Part shown: one piece after another, positions 48,639-56,693 of the stretch
Layout: each line of letters starts with the position of its first letter
Position numbering within the stretch: position 1 is the stretch's first letter
Assembly: GCF_000768355.1 (NCBI RefSeq)
Contig: NZ_AVPU01000020.1
Location: 1 to 57,130, forward strand
DNA from: Lysobacter daejeonensis GH1-9
GTDB taxonomy: Bacteria; Pseudomonadota; Gammaproteobacteria; Xanthomonadales; Xanthomonadaceae
Reading direction: 5' to 3'
Length of the DNA: 57,130 nt
The notes under the pieces: model-generated
What the model was told of the DNA's origin: nothing
Database searches by the model: none
The model's input: only the letters and a program-made list of their open reading frames with translations
Made by a program: the position numbers and the translations under genes

Positions 48639-49530
48639 GGTCGGGCTTGTCCAGCAGTAGGATGAAATGCAGGTAGATGTCACTGCCGATCTCCTTTTTG
48701 TTGCGCAACACCAACAAGGATGGCGTGAGGCCAACGGCTATGGCGGTGTCCCAGACTCTACGTTGCAATGTATCCACGCTGTACTTGCGCGATGCGGCAA
48801 CTCCCCAACAGTCGCGACGTATGTAGCCTGTCGCACCAGTGTCGCCGAGGGAGCGGCCGAAGTAGTCTGGAGTCTGGTAATAGCACGGATGAGTGTGGGT
48901 ATATAGCGGTGAGATAACCACTCGCCCGCCAGGCTTCATGATGCGGGATAATTCATGGACCAGCGCAATATCATGATTGCCAACAAACATCTCATATGCA
49001 CATTGCAAAGAGGCTCCCCCGATGGAGGCATCTTCGAAACTAGTACGGGTGGCGTCTTCCTGACGGTAGTAGGTCAGGTGGGCCTGGGGCTCCGGCAACT
49101 CAAGGTCAATGGCGAAAGCCTCTATTCCCCGCTCGCGTAATAGGCGCGCCCATGGGCTGGCACAGGCCGCAATGTCTAGATATGGCGCGGCTTGGAGCCG
49201 CTCAAGGCCGATAAGCTTCCACGCCACGAAGTGCTCAAGATTCTTTTCGTTGAACACGCCCCCAACCTTGCCGCCGTGGTAGACGTGCTGGAATCCGGCC
49301 GTTTCCTTGAAACGCCGGAACTCGGCGGCGTCCACCGCGAAATCCTGGCAATGGATTCCGTTCGCGACCAAGTCCCGTTCAATCTGTGCCAGTTCTTCGT
49401 CTGTCGGCGATCGATAAGTGGGGGCAAAGGCCCAGCGCAATTGAAAGTAGCGGCGTACGACCCACCTTAAGGCGGAGCGTGCCAAGGTGGCCTTTCCGGG
49501 CTTGATGATTCGGCGGGCGAACTCGTGCAT
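48625..49530 (-). CDS. SAM-dependent methyltransferase-like protein
   Basis: 301 residues from ATG 49530, whose first base is the last base of the upstream stop (TGATG), preceded by GAGGAAGGA about 11 bases back. Motif I is unusual: PYLDIAACASPWARLL in place of D-x-G-x-G-x-G, followed by IEAFAIDLELPE. VHELSRIMKPGGRVVISPLYTHTHPCYY is a good motif III-IV region. SAM binding is likely but not certain. The target is unknown; the context suggests a sugar of the island's glycan. Confidence 0.7.
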   Translation of the reverse strand: MHEFARRIIKPGKATLARSALRWVVRRYFQLRWAFAPTYRSPTDEELAQIERDLVANGIHCQDFAVDAAEFRRFKETAGFQHVYHGGKVGGVFNEKNLEHFVAWKLIGLERLQAAPYLDIAACASPWARLLRERGIEAFAIDLELPEPQAHLTYYRQEDATRTSFEDASIGGASLQCAYEMFVGNHDIALVHELSRIMKPGGRVVISPLYTHTHPCYYQTPDYFGRSLGDTGATGYIRRDCWGVAASRKYSVDTLQRRVWDTAIAVGLTPSLLVLRNKKEIGSDIYLHFILLLDKPDHAIH

Positions 49531-50528
49531 CACAGATAGTCCTTCCTCAGCACCCATTCGAGCAGGGCTGGATCGCGCCTCAACTCACGCTGATGGAAGT
49601 TGTAGCCTTGATGATAGGCCGATCGAGCTGTCAGCTGGGTGGCCCAAAGCACGCGGCCCACCTCATCGTTGGGCAGTAGACCCTTCAGACGTTGTTGCAG
49701 GTGCGAGCGTAGGCGTGTCAAGCGTCTTGCCACCTGCGAGGGCCCTGATTCGGGCCCGCCGGATGATCTGGCGTGGGTGTATGAATCAGAAATTCCCTGT
49801 GCATAGGCGCGCTGGGCGATGTAATCGGGTCTCATGCGTGCTGCGGGTACGCGGTGTCGAACACTCGCGTCGGAATTGAACAGGGCTAGATGTTTGGACT
49901 TCCGAATATAGTTCGAGACATGGGTTTCGCCATCACCACGAAAGCGCAGGCGATCGCTAGGTAGCGCGTCGGGATGGAAGCCGCCTGCCGCCAGCAATAC
50001 GTCGCGGCGAATGGAGAAATTGCAGCCCCATATATAACCAGGGTCAATCTCGAATTGGCCCCGGCCGAAATCCAGAATGCTGAGATATCCCAAGGCACGC
50101 CCTTTGTGTACGGGACGCTGCCACCAGCGCATAAGCCAATCGGGGGGGGCGCACTCGAACATTGGGTGATTGTTTCCACCGACAAGGGCAACTTCCGGCG
50201 CATCAAAGCTGTCTACAATGGTTCGAATCCAGTTCGGGTTGGCCTCAATGTCGTCGTCTGCGAATATGAGGATGTCGGCCTTTGCCCGACGCATGCCCTC
50301 ATGCCGACCAACGTGCAAGCCGAGCACCCGCGTATATACGTAGGAAAGATTCAGCGCGTTGGCATATTCACTGACGACATCCGATGTGTGGTCATTGGAG
50401 CCATTGTCTACGACGATGACCTCAAATTGTTCTGTAGGGATTGTTTGATTGACCAGAGAGTTGAGGCACGCGTAAAGCGTCTCAGCTCTGTTTCTTGTTG
50501 GAATAACAATGGATGCGGTAACGTTCAT
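49530..50528 (-). CDS. GT2 family glycosyltransferase
   Basis: 332-residue GT-A enzyme starting MNVTASIVIPTRNRAETLYACL, with EVIVVDNGSNDHT, ADILIFADDDIEANPNWI (metal-binding DDD) and a W-rich acceptor region (PPDWLMRWWQRP). ATG 50528 overlaps the upstream methyltransferase stop (ATGA), so it is preferred to a start 11 codons earlier. The C-terminal ~90 residues are helical and basic. It probably extends the lipid-linked glycan; linkage unknown. Confidence 0.88.
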   Translation of the reverse strand: MNVTASIVIPTRNRAETLYACLNSLVNQTIPTEQFEVIVVDNGSNDHTSDVVSEYANALNLSYVYTRVLGLHVGRHEGMRRAKADILIFADDDIEANPNWIRTIVDSFDAPEVALVGGNNHPMFECAPPDWLMRWWQRPVHKGRALGYLSILDFGRGQFEIDPGYIWGCNFSIRRDVLLAAGGFHPDALPSDRLRFRGDGETHVSNYIRKSKHLALFNSDASVRHRVPAARMRPDYIAQRAYAQGISDSYTHARSSGGPESGPSQVARRLTRLRSHLQQRLKGLLPNDEVGRVLWATQLTARSAYHQGYNFHQRELRRDPALLEWVLRKDYL

Positions 50529-51325
50529 CGGGCCCTTGCGTGGACGAAGATCCGTTGGCATTCGCTTTCATCGGAGCACCGGAAAAGATGGTCTTTCTGG
50601 TAGCTGTATATCCAGTTTAGGGCGCGTCTGCTGGTCAGGCTAAATAGGCCGTTGTGGAGCGTCTTGGCCAGGATGGTTCGCATGATTGAGATGCGCTCGA
50701 ATGGGACAACACTCAGGATGTCGAAATGATCCTCTAGTTGCTCGCGAAGAGTGGCGACATTGAAGTGTCTGAAATGCTTCGGCTCGACGGGCTTGTTTAC
50801 ATGAGGCACGGTCAGCAAAAGGTCGGCGCCAGGCCGCAGAAGCATTCTCACTCCGTCCAGGAATGACGCCGCCCGTTCGCAGGGTACGTGCTCAAAGACT
50901 TCCATGAGGACTGCGACGTCGAAGCGCTTCTCGATCTTGTCTTGCGCAATGTCGCAGCACATAAAGTTGGCTGATTCGACGTCCTGATTCATTGCCTCGG
51001 CGAGGCGAATGGCTCGCGGCGAATAATCAATGCCGAGAACAAGCCTGTCCGGATAGCGAATTGCCATCTCGCGAGTTAGTCGACCATCGCCACAGCCGAT
51101 GTCTACGATGGAATTGAAGTCAAGCCCGTCAAGTTGACTCAACACATACTCGATGGTAGTGGCATAGTTTGCGCCCCAAGAATCGGTGAAGCTCTGGCTG
51201 AAGTTGCCCCTGAAGCGAGTGACATAATGATAAGGGAAGCAATACTCCTGATCCTGCAATTGCTGAGTCTCGTCCATAACGGTGCTCAAGTAACGAGGCG
51301 ATTGACTGGGCTGCACTTTAGGCAT
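50525..51325 (-). CDS. Class I SAM-dependent methyltransferase
   Basis: 266 residues. Motif I is IVDIGCGDGRLTREMA, then LVLGIDYSPRAIRLAEAM, FDVAVLMEVFEHVPCE and LLRPGADLLLTVPHVNKP, a textbook Methyltransf_11/UbiG-type core. The ATG at 51325 lies eight bases inside the end of the GT11-like gene; an ATG 16 codons later is possible. The C-terminal segment is basic and aromatic (NWIYSYQKDHLF). It is one of four methyltransferase-type genes on the minus strand of the island. Confidence 0.88.
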   Translation of the reverse strand: MPKVQPSQSPRYLSTVMDETQQLQDQEYCFPYHYVTRFRGNFSQSFTDSWGANYATTIEYVLSQLDGLDFNSIVDIGCGDGRLTREMAIRYPDRLVLGIDYSPRAIRLAEAMNQDVESANFMCCDIAQDKIEKRFDVAVLMEVFEHVPCERAASFLDGVRMLLRPGADLLLTVPHVNKPVEPKHFRHFNVATLREQLEDHFDILSVVPFERISIMRTILAKTLHNGLFSLTSRRALNWIYSYQKDHLFRCSDESECQRIFVHARAR

Positions 51326-52163
51326 ACTTCAAGAAGCTTGACTCGATGAATGGCGGATGCCATTCTCCTGTCCGATGTCCAACCCAGTGCAGCGGCGCTG
51401 TGAACAAGCCCTCATGGCTACGCTGGCGCGCAAAGTAAGCACCCCACCAAGCAAAAGAGCTGGCCGACAAAATGCCTCCTTCACAAAGGCTCATCGTGGC
51501 GAGCGCCGTTGGCGGATCTGTGTCAAGAATATGTCCGTCGAGAGTTTCACCGAACACGTCGTGTGCATAATGCAGGTCGTCGGTTAGGAAAAGAAAAATC
51601 GGGTTGCTGTACTCGCTTCTGAATTCATCAAGTCGCCGGCGATACCAAGTGGCAGGGAGCACTGCAGGGTTTTCGCGCGAGGGAAACTCGAGATAATCGC
51701 GCCGGCGAACGTGCACGAAGATGGGCTGCTGGTTGGCATGGCATACCTCGTCGATTAATGCTTTCGCGCGGTTGATCAGTTGATCCTTCATCATTAGGCC
51801 ACTTATGGCCGCTGGGTCAAAGGCTTGTTCTGACTGAAAGTAGGCGGTCGGCGCGTATTTGATTCTATTGATCAGGCCCGATGATGCATCGACTGCAATG
51901 CCGCCTGGGGCGCTATTCTCTCGGACGATGCCGACCAATCTTGACATCGGCAGGCGGCGGTTAGCGGCAGGTCTCAGTCGCTGGCAGATTTGATACATTG
52001 CGGAGCCTCTTGGAGCAGGGAAACAGGCTTCCAATCCGTCAAAAACGGCTCTTATGTCATCAAAACCGACCAAGAACAGGCGTTCGTCCTTCGCCACTGT
52101 CTTCAGTGCCGAATACTGGAAAAGTTGATTGCCTAGGCGCCCGCTTTCAAAAAAAATGATCAT
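51318..52163 (-). CDS. GT11-type (alpha-1,2-fucosyltransferase-like) glycosyltransferase
   Basis: 281 residues with the GT11 signatures: GRLGNQLFQYSAL at the N-terminus, IFVHVRRRDYLEF (peptide motif I, usually HVRRGDY; here Arg replaces Gly) and ILSASSFAWWGAYF (motif III). Such enzymes transfer L-fucose, or another sugar, from a nucleotide donor to bacterial glycans. No GDP-fucose synthesis genes are present in the window. ATG 52163 is followed by a T-rich stretch, and the gene has visibly lower GC than the core genes. Confidence 0.85.
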   Translation of the reverse strand: MIIFFESGRLGNQLFQYSALKTVAKDERLFLVGFDDIRAVFDGLEACFPAPRGSAMYQICQRLRPAANRRLPMSRLVGIVRENSAPGGIAVDASSGLINRIKYAPTAYFQSEQAFDPAAISGLMMKDQLINRAKALIDEVCHANQQPIFVHVRRRDYLEFPSRENPAVLPATWYRRRLDEFRSEYSNPIFLFLTDDLHYAHDVFGETLDGHILDTDPPTALATMSLCEGGILSASSFAWWGAYFARQRSHEGLFTAPLHWVGHRTGEWHPPFIESSFLKYA

Positions 52164-52265
52164 GCCGCTTGCTGACTCTTCCGCGGTCGCTGCTCATCCA
52201 TCCTTGGGAGGATGTCCGCTGAGCAAGTCGGAGCCTTGAAGGAAGCGCGGGTTGTCATGGGCTGC

Positions 52266-53039
52266 CTATCGGGGGCCGCAGGCTTTCGTCTTTGTAAAAT
52301 GAAACAAGCCGGTTCCAAATCCTCTTCCAGCGTCATACCCGCTAAGCATTTCGCGACCATAGTGATACTTCTCGTCAACCAGGGTTAGCTTGTCAAACAA
52401 CGAGATGATGTAATCCCGAGTAAACGCCCGATGAGCGTTGAAGTAGATCTTGCAGGCATCATCGACCGGCACGGAGAAGTACAGGTCGCCGCCAACTGCC
52501 AGCACGCGCTGCAACTCCTTCGCAGCTTTCTCGCTTCCCGTCGCATCTATGGGATCGCCATAGCGGCCCAAGCCAATGTGCTCTACGACGCATAGAGATG
52601 AAATGCTCTTCAAGCTGTCATTTTCCGCGGGTATTGCAAGAATCGACCCTTCAAGGAAGTTCAGTCCATCCAGATGAAGGTCGATCGGGCGGATGTCGAT
52701 CATGGTAGTGGGTACAAACTGAGAAATGATGCCAATCGTCTTGGCCGACGATCCGATGTCGTAGTGCTCGGTGGGCTTTTTGAGGAATATCTTTCGGGCA
52801 GCCCACGTGTCTTGAAAAAAGTAGGTCGGTTCCACTGGGGTGAAAGTTGTTCTGTCATTCAAGCACGGGTAAAGCAGGAACTGTTGGCCACCATTCGCCT
52901 GAGTGCGGCATTGGCGCTTGAGTTCAGCGTAATCCAGAACGAACCATGCCGTATTCCTTATCGTGGACGGCCGAATCAGGACCAGCAGTAGCGAGGCCCA
53001 GCGCTTGATCTTCCTTGCGATGGAGGTATTTCGAGGCAT
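52266..53039 (-). CDS. DUF268 family protein (methyltransferase-like)
   Basis: 257 residues with the DUF268 pattern: YDIGSSAKTIGIISQF, IDIRPIDLHLDGLNF, NDSLKSISSLCVVEHIGLGRYGDP and KAAKELQRVLAVGGDLYFSVPV. The order of these blocks resembles a class I methyltransferase (D-x-G, acidic residue, post-motif, GG loop), so a methyl-transfer role is plausible, but no function is established as far as I know. It is flanked by gaps of about 102 and 115 bases, unlike the overlapping genes downstream. Confidence 0.75.
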   Translation of the reverse strand: MPRNTSIARKIKRWASLLLVLIRPSTIRNTAWFVLDYAELKRQCRTQANGGQQFLLYPCLNDRTTFTPVEPTYFFQDTWAARKIFLKKPTEHYDIGSSAKTIGIISQFVPTTMIDIRPIDLHLDGLNFLEGSILAIPAENDSLKSISSLCVVEHIGLGRYGDPIDATGSEKAAKELQRVLAVGGDLYFSVPVDDACKIYFNAHRAFTRDYIISLFDKLTLVDEKYHYGREMLSGYDAGRGFGTGLFHFTKTKACGPR

Positions 53040-53154
53040 CTACTTGTTCTGGTGATAGTGTTTGGCTGCTTGCCGTCCGGCGCGGTCATGAAACCACAGC
53101 GCTGACATGATTGCTTTGAAATTAATTGTGGTGATGGTGGTCAGCCATGCTGTT

Positions 53155-54531
53155 TCATGTCCCGGCAGGCGTGGTCGGCGGTGGTGGGGTGGCGCCCAAG
53201 AGTCGCATGAATCCAGTCTTGTTGGGCGTAAGAACTGCATGGAGCATCAATTTGAAGTTGATCCTGGTGTCCGGGCGAAATGCGTCCATGATAAATATCG
53301 TTATTGCAAATGAAACGATTGCTGCAACTATGGCGCCTTCAGATTGGAATGCTGGAATGAGCATGTAGTTAAGCAGTGCATTGACGATCGTGCCGGCCGA
53401 CGTGGTAACCAGTGCATGCTTGAAAAGCCCTTCGTTCATTATGAACAGTGTCCGGGCTATTCCGAAGTAGGCAAAGAAGAGTCGAAGTACAAACAGCGGC
53501 AGCAAAGCGCCGGCCCTGGCGTAATCTGGGCCAAATAGCACCAGGACGAAATATTCTCCAAACAGGAGTGTCGGCGCGGCGATGGCGAGAAAGAGCAGAA
53601 CCATCAGTCTGTATACGTTAAGGAGCCACGAATGATAGAGGTCTCTATCGACGGCCTTGGCCCTTACGATGTGAGGGGCAAATGTGCTTACTATGATGGC
53701 GGGAATGAATGTAACTGCATCAATCAGTTGCATGGCCACGGAATATTGACCGACTTCACCGTCTCCGATAATGCTTCCGAGCATAACTTGATCCAATCGT
53801 GCCTGGATCATCACCGTCACGCCGGAAAGCGCAAGTGGCCAGCTTTGGGATAGTAACGAGCAGGTTGTTCTGACGCTGGCATGCCATTTGCTGATTTTCT
53901 GGCCACTCTGGCGGTAGACAAACCACAACGAGAACCCGGTGCTCACGGTCCCGAGTAGGGTCAGCCAGACGAAGGCGAGCAATGGCGCTTCGATTAGGAT
54001 CAACCAGATCTTGAGTATCGCCATCGCAACATAGTTTGCGTTCTTCGCAAGTACGGGGCGCTTCGAGCGCGTATGCGATTCGAACCAATATGTCATTACC
54101 TCCGTAGCCCTGAGGATCGAGCCAAACCCTATGATGGCTACTACCAACCGGGCTTCACTGTCGCCTGGCCTTAGTGCGATCGTAAATGTGACAGCCAGAA
54201 TGTAGGCGGCCAAGCCTCCAATGAGTTGTGCTGAGAAGGCTGAGCCCAGAACAGTGTTGGCGTCGTGTGGTCGTCGGACAATTTCACGAACGGCGACTCC
54301 TTCGAGTCCAGCCGTTGATACGGAGCTGAATATTGCGACGACCGCAGTAGCAAAACTGAGTAATCCGAACTGCTCGGGCCCCAAATAGCGCGCCACCCAG
54401 GCTCCGACCGTTAAGCCGAGTGCCATCTGCACCACCCGGTCGGTAGCGAGCCAACTGATATTTCTCAGGGCGGCGAGAAAATCAGGGCTGCGTGCAATCA
54501 ATGTACTCAGTTGACGGGGTGTATATCGCAT
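53155..54531 (-). CDS. wzx: Wzx-type polysaccharide flippase (MOP superfamily)
   Basis: 458-residue polytopic membrane protein with about 12-14 hydrophobic helices and charged loops, beginning LRNISWLATDRVVQMALGLTVGAWVARYLGPEQFG, a pattern characteristic of Wzx/RfbX flippases. It would move the undecaprenyl-diphosphate-linked glycan across the inner membrane. It is the first gene of the minus-strand operon. Its 3' end carries a proline-rich tail (PPPPTTP). No Wzy polymerase, Wzz chain-length regulator or WaaL-like ligase with clear motifs is found nearby. The row at 53281-53340 is 42% GC, far below the dcw region. Confidence 0.9.
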   Translation of the reverse strand: MRYTPRQLSTLIARSPDFLAALRNISWLATDRVVQMALGLTVGAWVARYLGPEQFGLLSFATAVVAIFSSVSTAGLEGVAVREIVRRPHDANTVLGSAFSAQLIGGLAAYILAVTFTIALRPGDSEARLVVAIIGFGSILRATEVMTYWFESHTRSKRPVLAKNANYVAMAILKIWLILIEAPLLAFVWLTLLGTVSTGFSLWFVYRQSGQKISKWHASVRTTCSLLSQSWPLALSGVTVMIQARLDQVMLGSIIGDGEVGQYSVAMQLIDAVTFIPAIIVSTFAPHIVRAKAVDRDLYHSWLLNVYRLMVLLFLAIAAPTLLFGEYFVLVLFGPDYARAGALLPLFVLRLFFAYFGIARTLFIMNEGLFKHALVTTSAGTIVNALLNYMLIPAFQSEGAIVAAIVSFAITIFIMDAFRPDTRINFKLMLHAVLTPNKTGFMRLLGATPPPPTTPAGT

Positions 54532-54761
54532 CTAGAGCGCGCGTTCTGTGTGGCGGCATGGTTCGGGTGGTAGAGATTCGGCGAGATCGGTGCCGTCCTT
54601 TGCAGCAATGCCGGTGATGGCTGCGCGCTTTATGCCCGTCTGGAAGGGAGCTATTAGAGTCAGAAGTATGCCAAATCGAATACTCGTAGAGCTTGGTCGC
54701 AGGGGCGGGTTAAGGTCGCGCACCCCAGCGACTTTGTGAATCCGAAAAAGCGGTCGCGGTT
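54532..54761. other. Intergenic region upstream of the wzx operon (230 bp)
   Basis: Between the stop of the GT-C-like gene and the wzx start. An open frame runs through it on the minus strand but overlaps the neighbour out of frame and shows no protein features. AT-rich sequence around 54640-54690 (minus strand GGCATACTTCTGACTCTAAT) may hold the operon promoter; no consensus pair can be fixed. Confidence 0.4.
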
Positions 54762-56693
54762 CTACCGCTGTAACGACTCTGCGGTGGCTCGCAGTTGCGC
54801 TAGCCTTTTGGCGGAGGGGCTCCATGTCGGCGTTTGGGACTCGGCAGTATTCAGGGCGACCAGCGCCTGCGCACGGTTGTTCTGCGCAATCTCGAACATG
54901 GCGATCCTCGTCCAGATGTCCTTTGCCTTCGGGTCGAGGTCGGCGGCTTGATAAAACAGTTCGCTGGCAGCCGGTGGGTCGATGTTTTCGCGCAGCGAAG
55001 CGCGAAGTACGGTGAAGTACTGCTGTGCCCACGTGGAGCGTTGGCGCTTGGCCTCATCCGCCAGCCTGACCAAGTGCGCGTCCAACTGACGCCACGAAAT
55101 CCCCTGGCAACTTCCGTTGGCCACGACGATGGAGATATGGTTGAAGTAGCCAAGCACTTCGCTACCGCCGATGTCGCGGGCGGCAGTCCTGTGGATCCCG
55201 GCCCAGTCAACCTCGTGTCCGGTGCTATCGCAGGCGAAATCCATGTCCATTGCGAACGGGAAGAACTCATTCGGATGAGCCTTCTTCATCGCGTCCATGC
55301 GCGCGATGGCACTGGTCATGTTTCCCCGCCGCCTTTCGACGATGCCTGCAAGGTTCTGCGCTCGGATCGAATCTGGATGGTTCCTTGCCTCCGTTAGCGC
55401 GAATGTCTCTTCAGAGGACCACTGACTTGCACGGTGGAAGGTGGTGAATCCCAAGGCTGCGACGGTGGCCAGCACCGCGGCACCGGTGAGTCGGGGGCTG
55501 TAGTGCTCGAAGAGTCCGAGTAAACCGTAGGCCGTGGCAATCGCGGGACCTAGCAACGCCAGATAGTTGCGGTGCTCGAACGCCAATTCAAGCGGGAGTA
55601 CCGTAGATTCCATGGCGTGGCAAGCTAGGAACCAAAGGATTGCGAATGCAAACATCGGGAACCGCTTGTGAAGGCGGACTGCAATCACCGGGATGGCAAG
55701 GAAGGCCACCAGAGTTGCCCATGCCAGTGGATCGGCCGCGCTCCTGATGGGGGTGTCGTCGAGAAACAGGCCCATCACGCTCGGGGCCGGAATGAGGATC
55801 GTCCGGACGTAACCCATCAGTACGAAGGGCTCGGTAAGCAGCCGCTCAACCAAGGTGAAGCTGCGTCCGCTGAAACCCATGAGGGAGTTCCACCCGATAA
55901 GCAGGCAGACGACAGCGACCATCATTGGGGCGACGACGCCCCCGAGCCAGAACAGCTTTTTCTCGCGTGTACCGAATAATGTGGCGCGTGCTTCCGGCGG
56001 TGCAGCCAGGAAGATGGCCAACAGGATCAACGGGACCAGTGCACCGTTTTCCTTGCTCAGCACCGCAAGGAAAGTAGCCGCGGCATACAACACGAACGAC
56101 TTGAGCCAATGACGGGCCCCATGCTTGGTGGTGTCCGTCAGAAATCTCGTGGCAACAAGTATGGCGATGAGCATGAACAGCGCGGATAGCATCGTCATCC
56201 GTTGCACGACATAAAGCACCGTGCTGACCTGCAAGGGGTGCACGGCCCAGATGATGGCGGCGAAGAGCGCCGACAGCAGGACGCGGCGTTCACTGGCGGC
56301 AGGCGCGAGTATGCGCAGCAGGCTCTGGCTGACAAAGAACGCGAGTCCGCCCGTGATGAGATGAATCGCGAGGTTGGTAAGCTTGAAAGGGAGGGGATAA
56401 GGTCCTGCCAGCAGCAGGTTCATGGCGAACGACAGGTTGGATACTGGTCGCAGCAACACACCGGAAGCGTTGTTGAACACTGCGGCGTAGATCGACTCGA
56501 GGCTCGGATTTACATTGAGCAGGGGCTCGAGGTTGCCCCAGTCATCCAGCAGGAACGGCCCCGTCAGTCCTGGAGCGAACGGGGCCGCGCAAAGAATGGT
56601 CAGGATCAGGGCCGCAAGCAGTGGGCTGCGTGCTATCAAAAAGGAGCCCCGCGAATGCGGGGCTCCTTGTGCAGCGGTACTGCGATCAAGCAT
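54762..56693 (-). CDS. TMTC-like GT-C membrane glycosyltransferase with TPR-like tail (candidate pilin glycosyltransferase)
   Basis: 643 residues with about ten or more membrane helices up to residue ~430 and a soluble TPR-like tail (HPDSIRAQNLAGIVERRRGNMTSAIARM; SELFYQAADLDPKAKDIWTRIAMFEIAQNN). The first periplasmic loop holds FLLDDW with D50-D51, the acidic pair of GT-C enzymes. PVSNLSFAMN, HPLQVSTVLYVVQRMTMLSALF and EHRNYLALLG match conserved positions of TMTC/DUF1736-type proteins, which use polyprenyl-phosphate sugars. ATG 56693 overlaps the pilA stop (TAATG); the longer frame starting at 56747 lies inside pilA. The pilA terminator lies within codons 9-19. Target and sugar are inferred from position. 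Confidence 0.75.
   Translation of the reverse strand: MLDRSTAAQGAPHSRGSFLIARSPLLAALILTILCAAPFAPGLTGPFLLDDWGNLEPLLNVNPSLESIYAAVFNNASGVLLRPVSNLSFAMNLLLAGPYPLPFKLTNLAIHLITGGLAFFVSQSLLRILAPAASERRVLLSALFAAIIWAVHPLQVSTVLYVVQRMTMLSALFMLIAILVATRFLTDTTKHGARHWLKSFVLYAAATFLAVLSKENGALVPLILLAIFLAAPPEARATLFGTREKKLFWLGGVVAPMMVAVVCLLIGWNSLMGFSGRSFTLVERLLTEPFVLMGYVRTILIPAPSVMGLFLDDTPIRSAADPLAWATLVAFLAIPVIAVRLHKRFPMFAFAILWFLACHAMESTVLPLELAFEHRNYLALLGPAIATAYGLLGLFEHYSPRLTGAAVLATVAALGFTTFHRASQWSSEETFALTEARNHPDSIRAQNLAGIVERRRGNMTSAIARMDAMKKAHPNEFFPFAMDMDFACDSTGHEVDWAGIHRTAARDIGGSEVLGYFNHISIVVANGSCQGISWRQLDAHLVRLADEAKRQRSTWAQQYFTVLRASLRENIDPPAASELFYQAADLDPKAKDIWTRIAMFEIAQNNRAQALVALNTAESQTPTWSPSAKRLAQLRATAESLQR
56638..56668 (-). 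terminator. pilA intrinsic terminator, inside the next gene's 5' end
   Basis: On the minus strand AAGGAGCCCCGC (56668-56657), loop ATTC, GCGGGGCTCCTT (56652-56641) and a T-run to 56638. The 12-bp perfect stem and T5 make a strong intrinsic terminator 25 bases after the pilA stop. It is also translated as part of the downstream open frame. Confidence 0.9.

Noticed and set aside
52160-52378. A 72-codon minus-strand frame overlapping the end of the DUF268 gene and the start of the GT11-like gene.
   Set aside because: It overlaps the real DUF268 coding sequence in another frame and has no recognisable protein features; I treat 52164-52265 as intergenic.
53040-53240. A 66-codon minus-strand frame between wzx and the DUF268 gene.
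   Set aside because: Half of it overlaps wzx out of frame, with His/Trp-rich composition and no RBS.
41103-54761. Mobile-element borders for the glycan island (IS ends, integrase, tRNA attachment site, direct repeats).
   Set aside because: No transposase or integrase gene, no tRNA and no flanking repeats were seen by eye; transfer by homologous recombination at conserved pil genes fits better.
54532-55032. A 166-codon minus-strand frame at the 3' end of the GT-C gene.
   Set aside because: It overlaps the TPR-like coding region in another frame and looks like a composition shadow.
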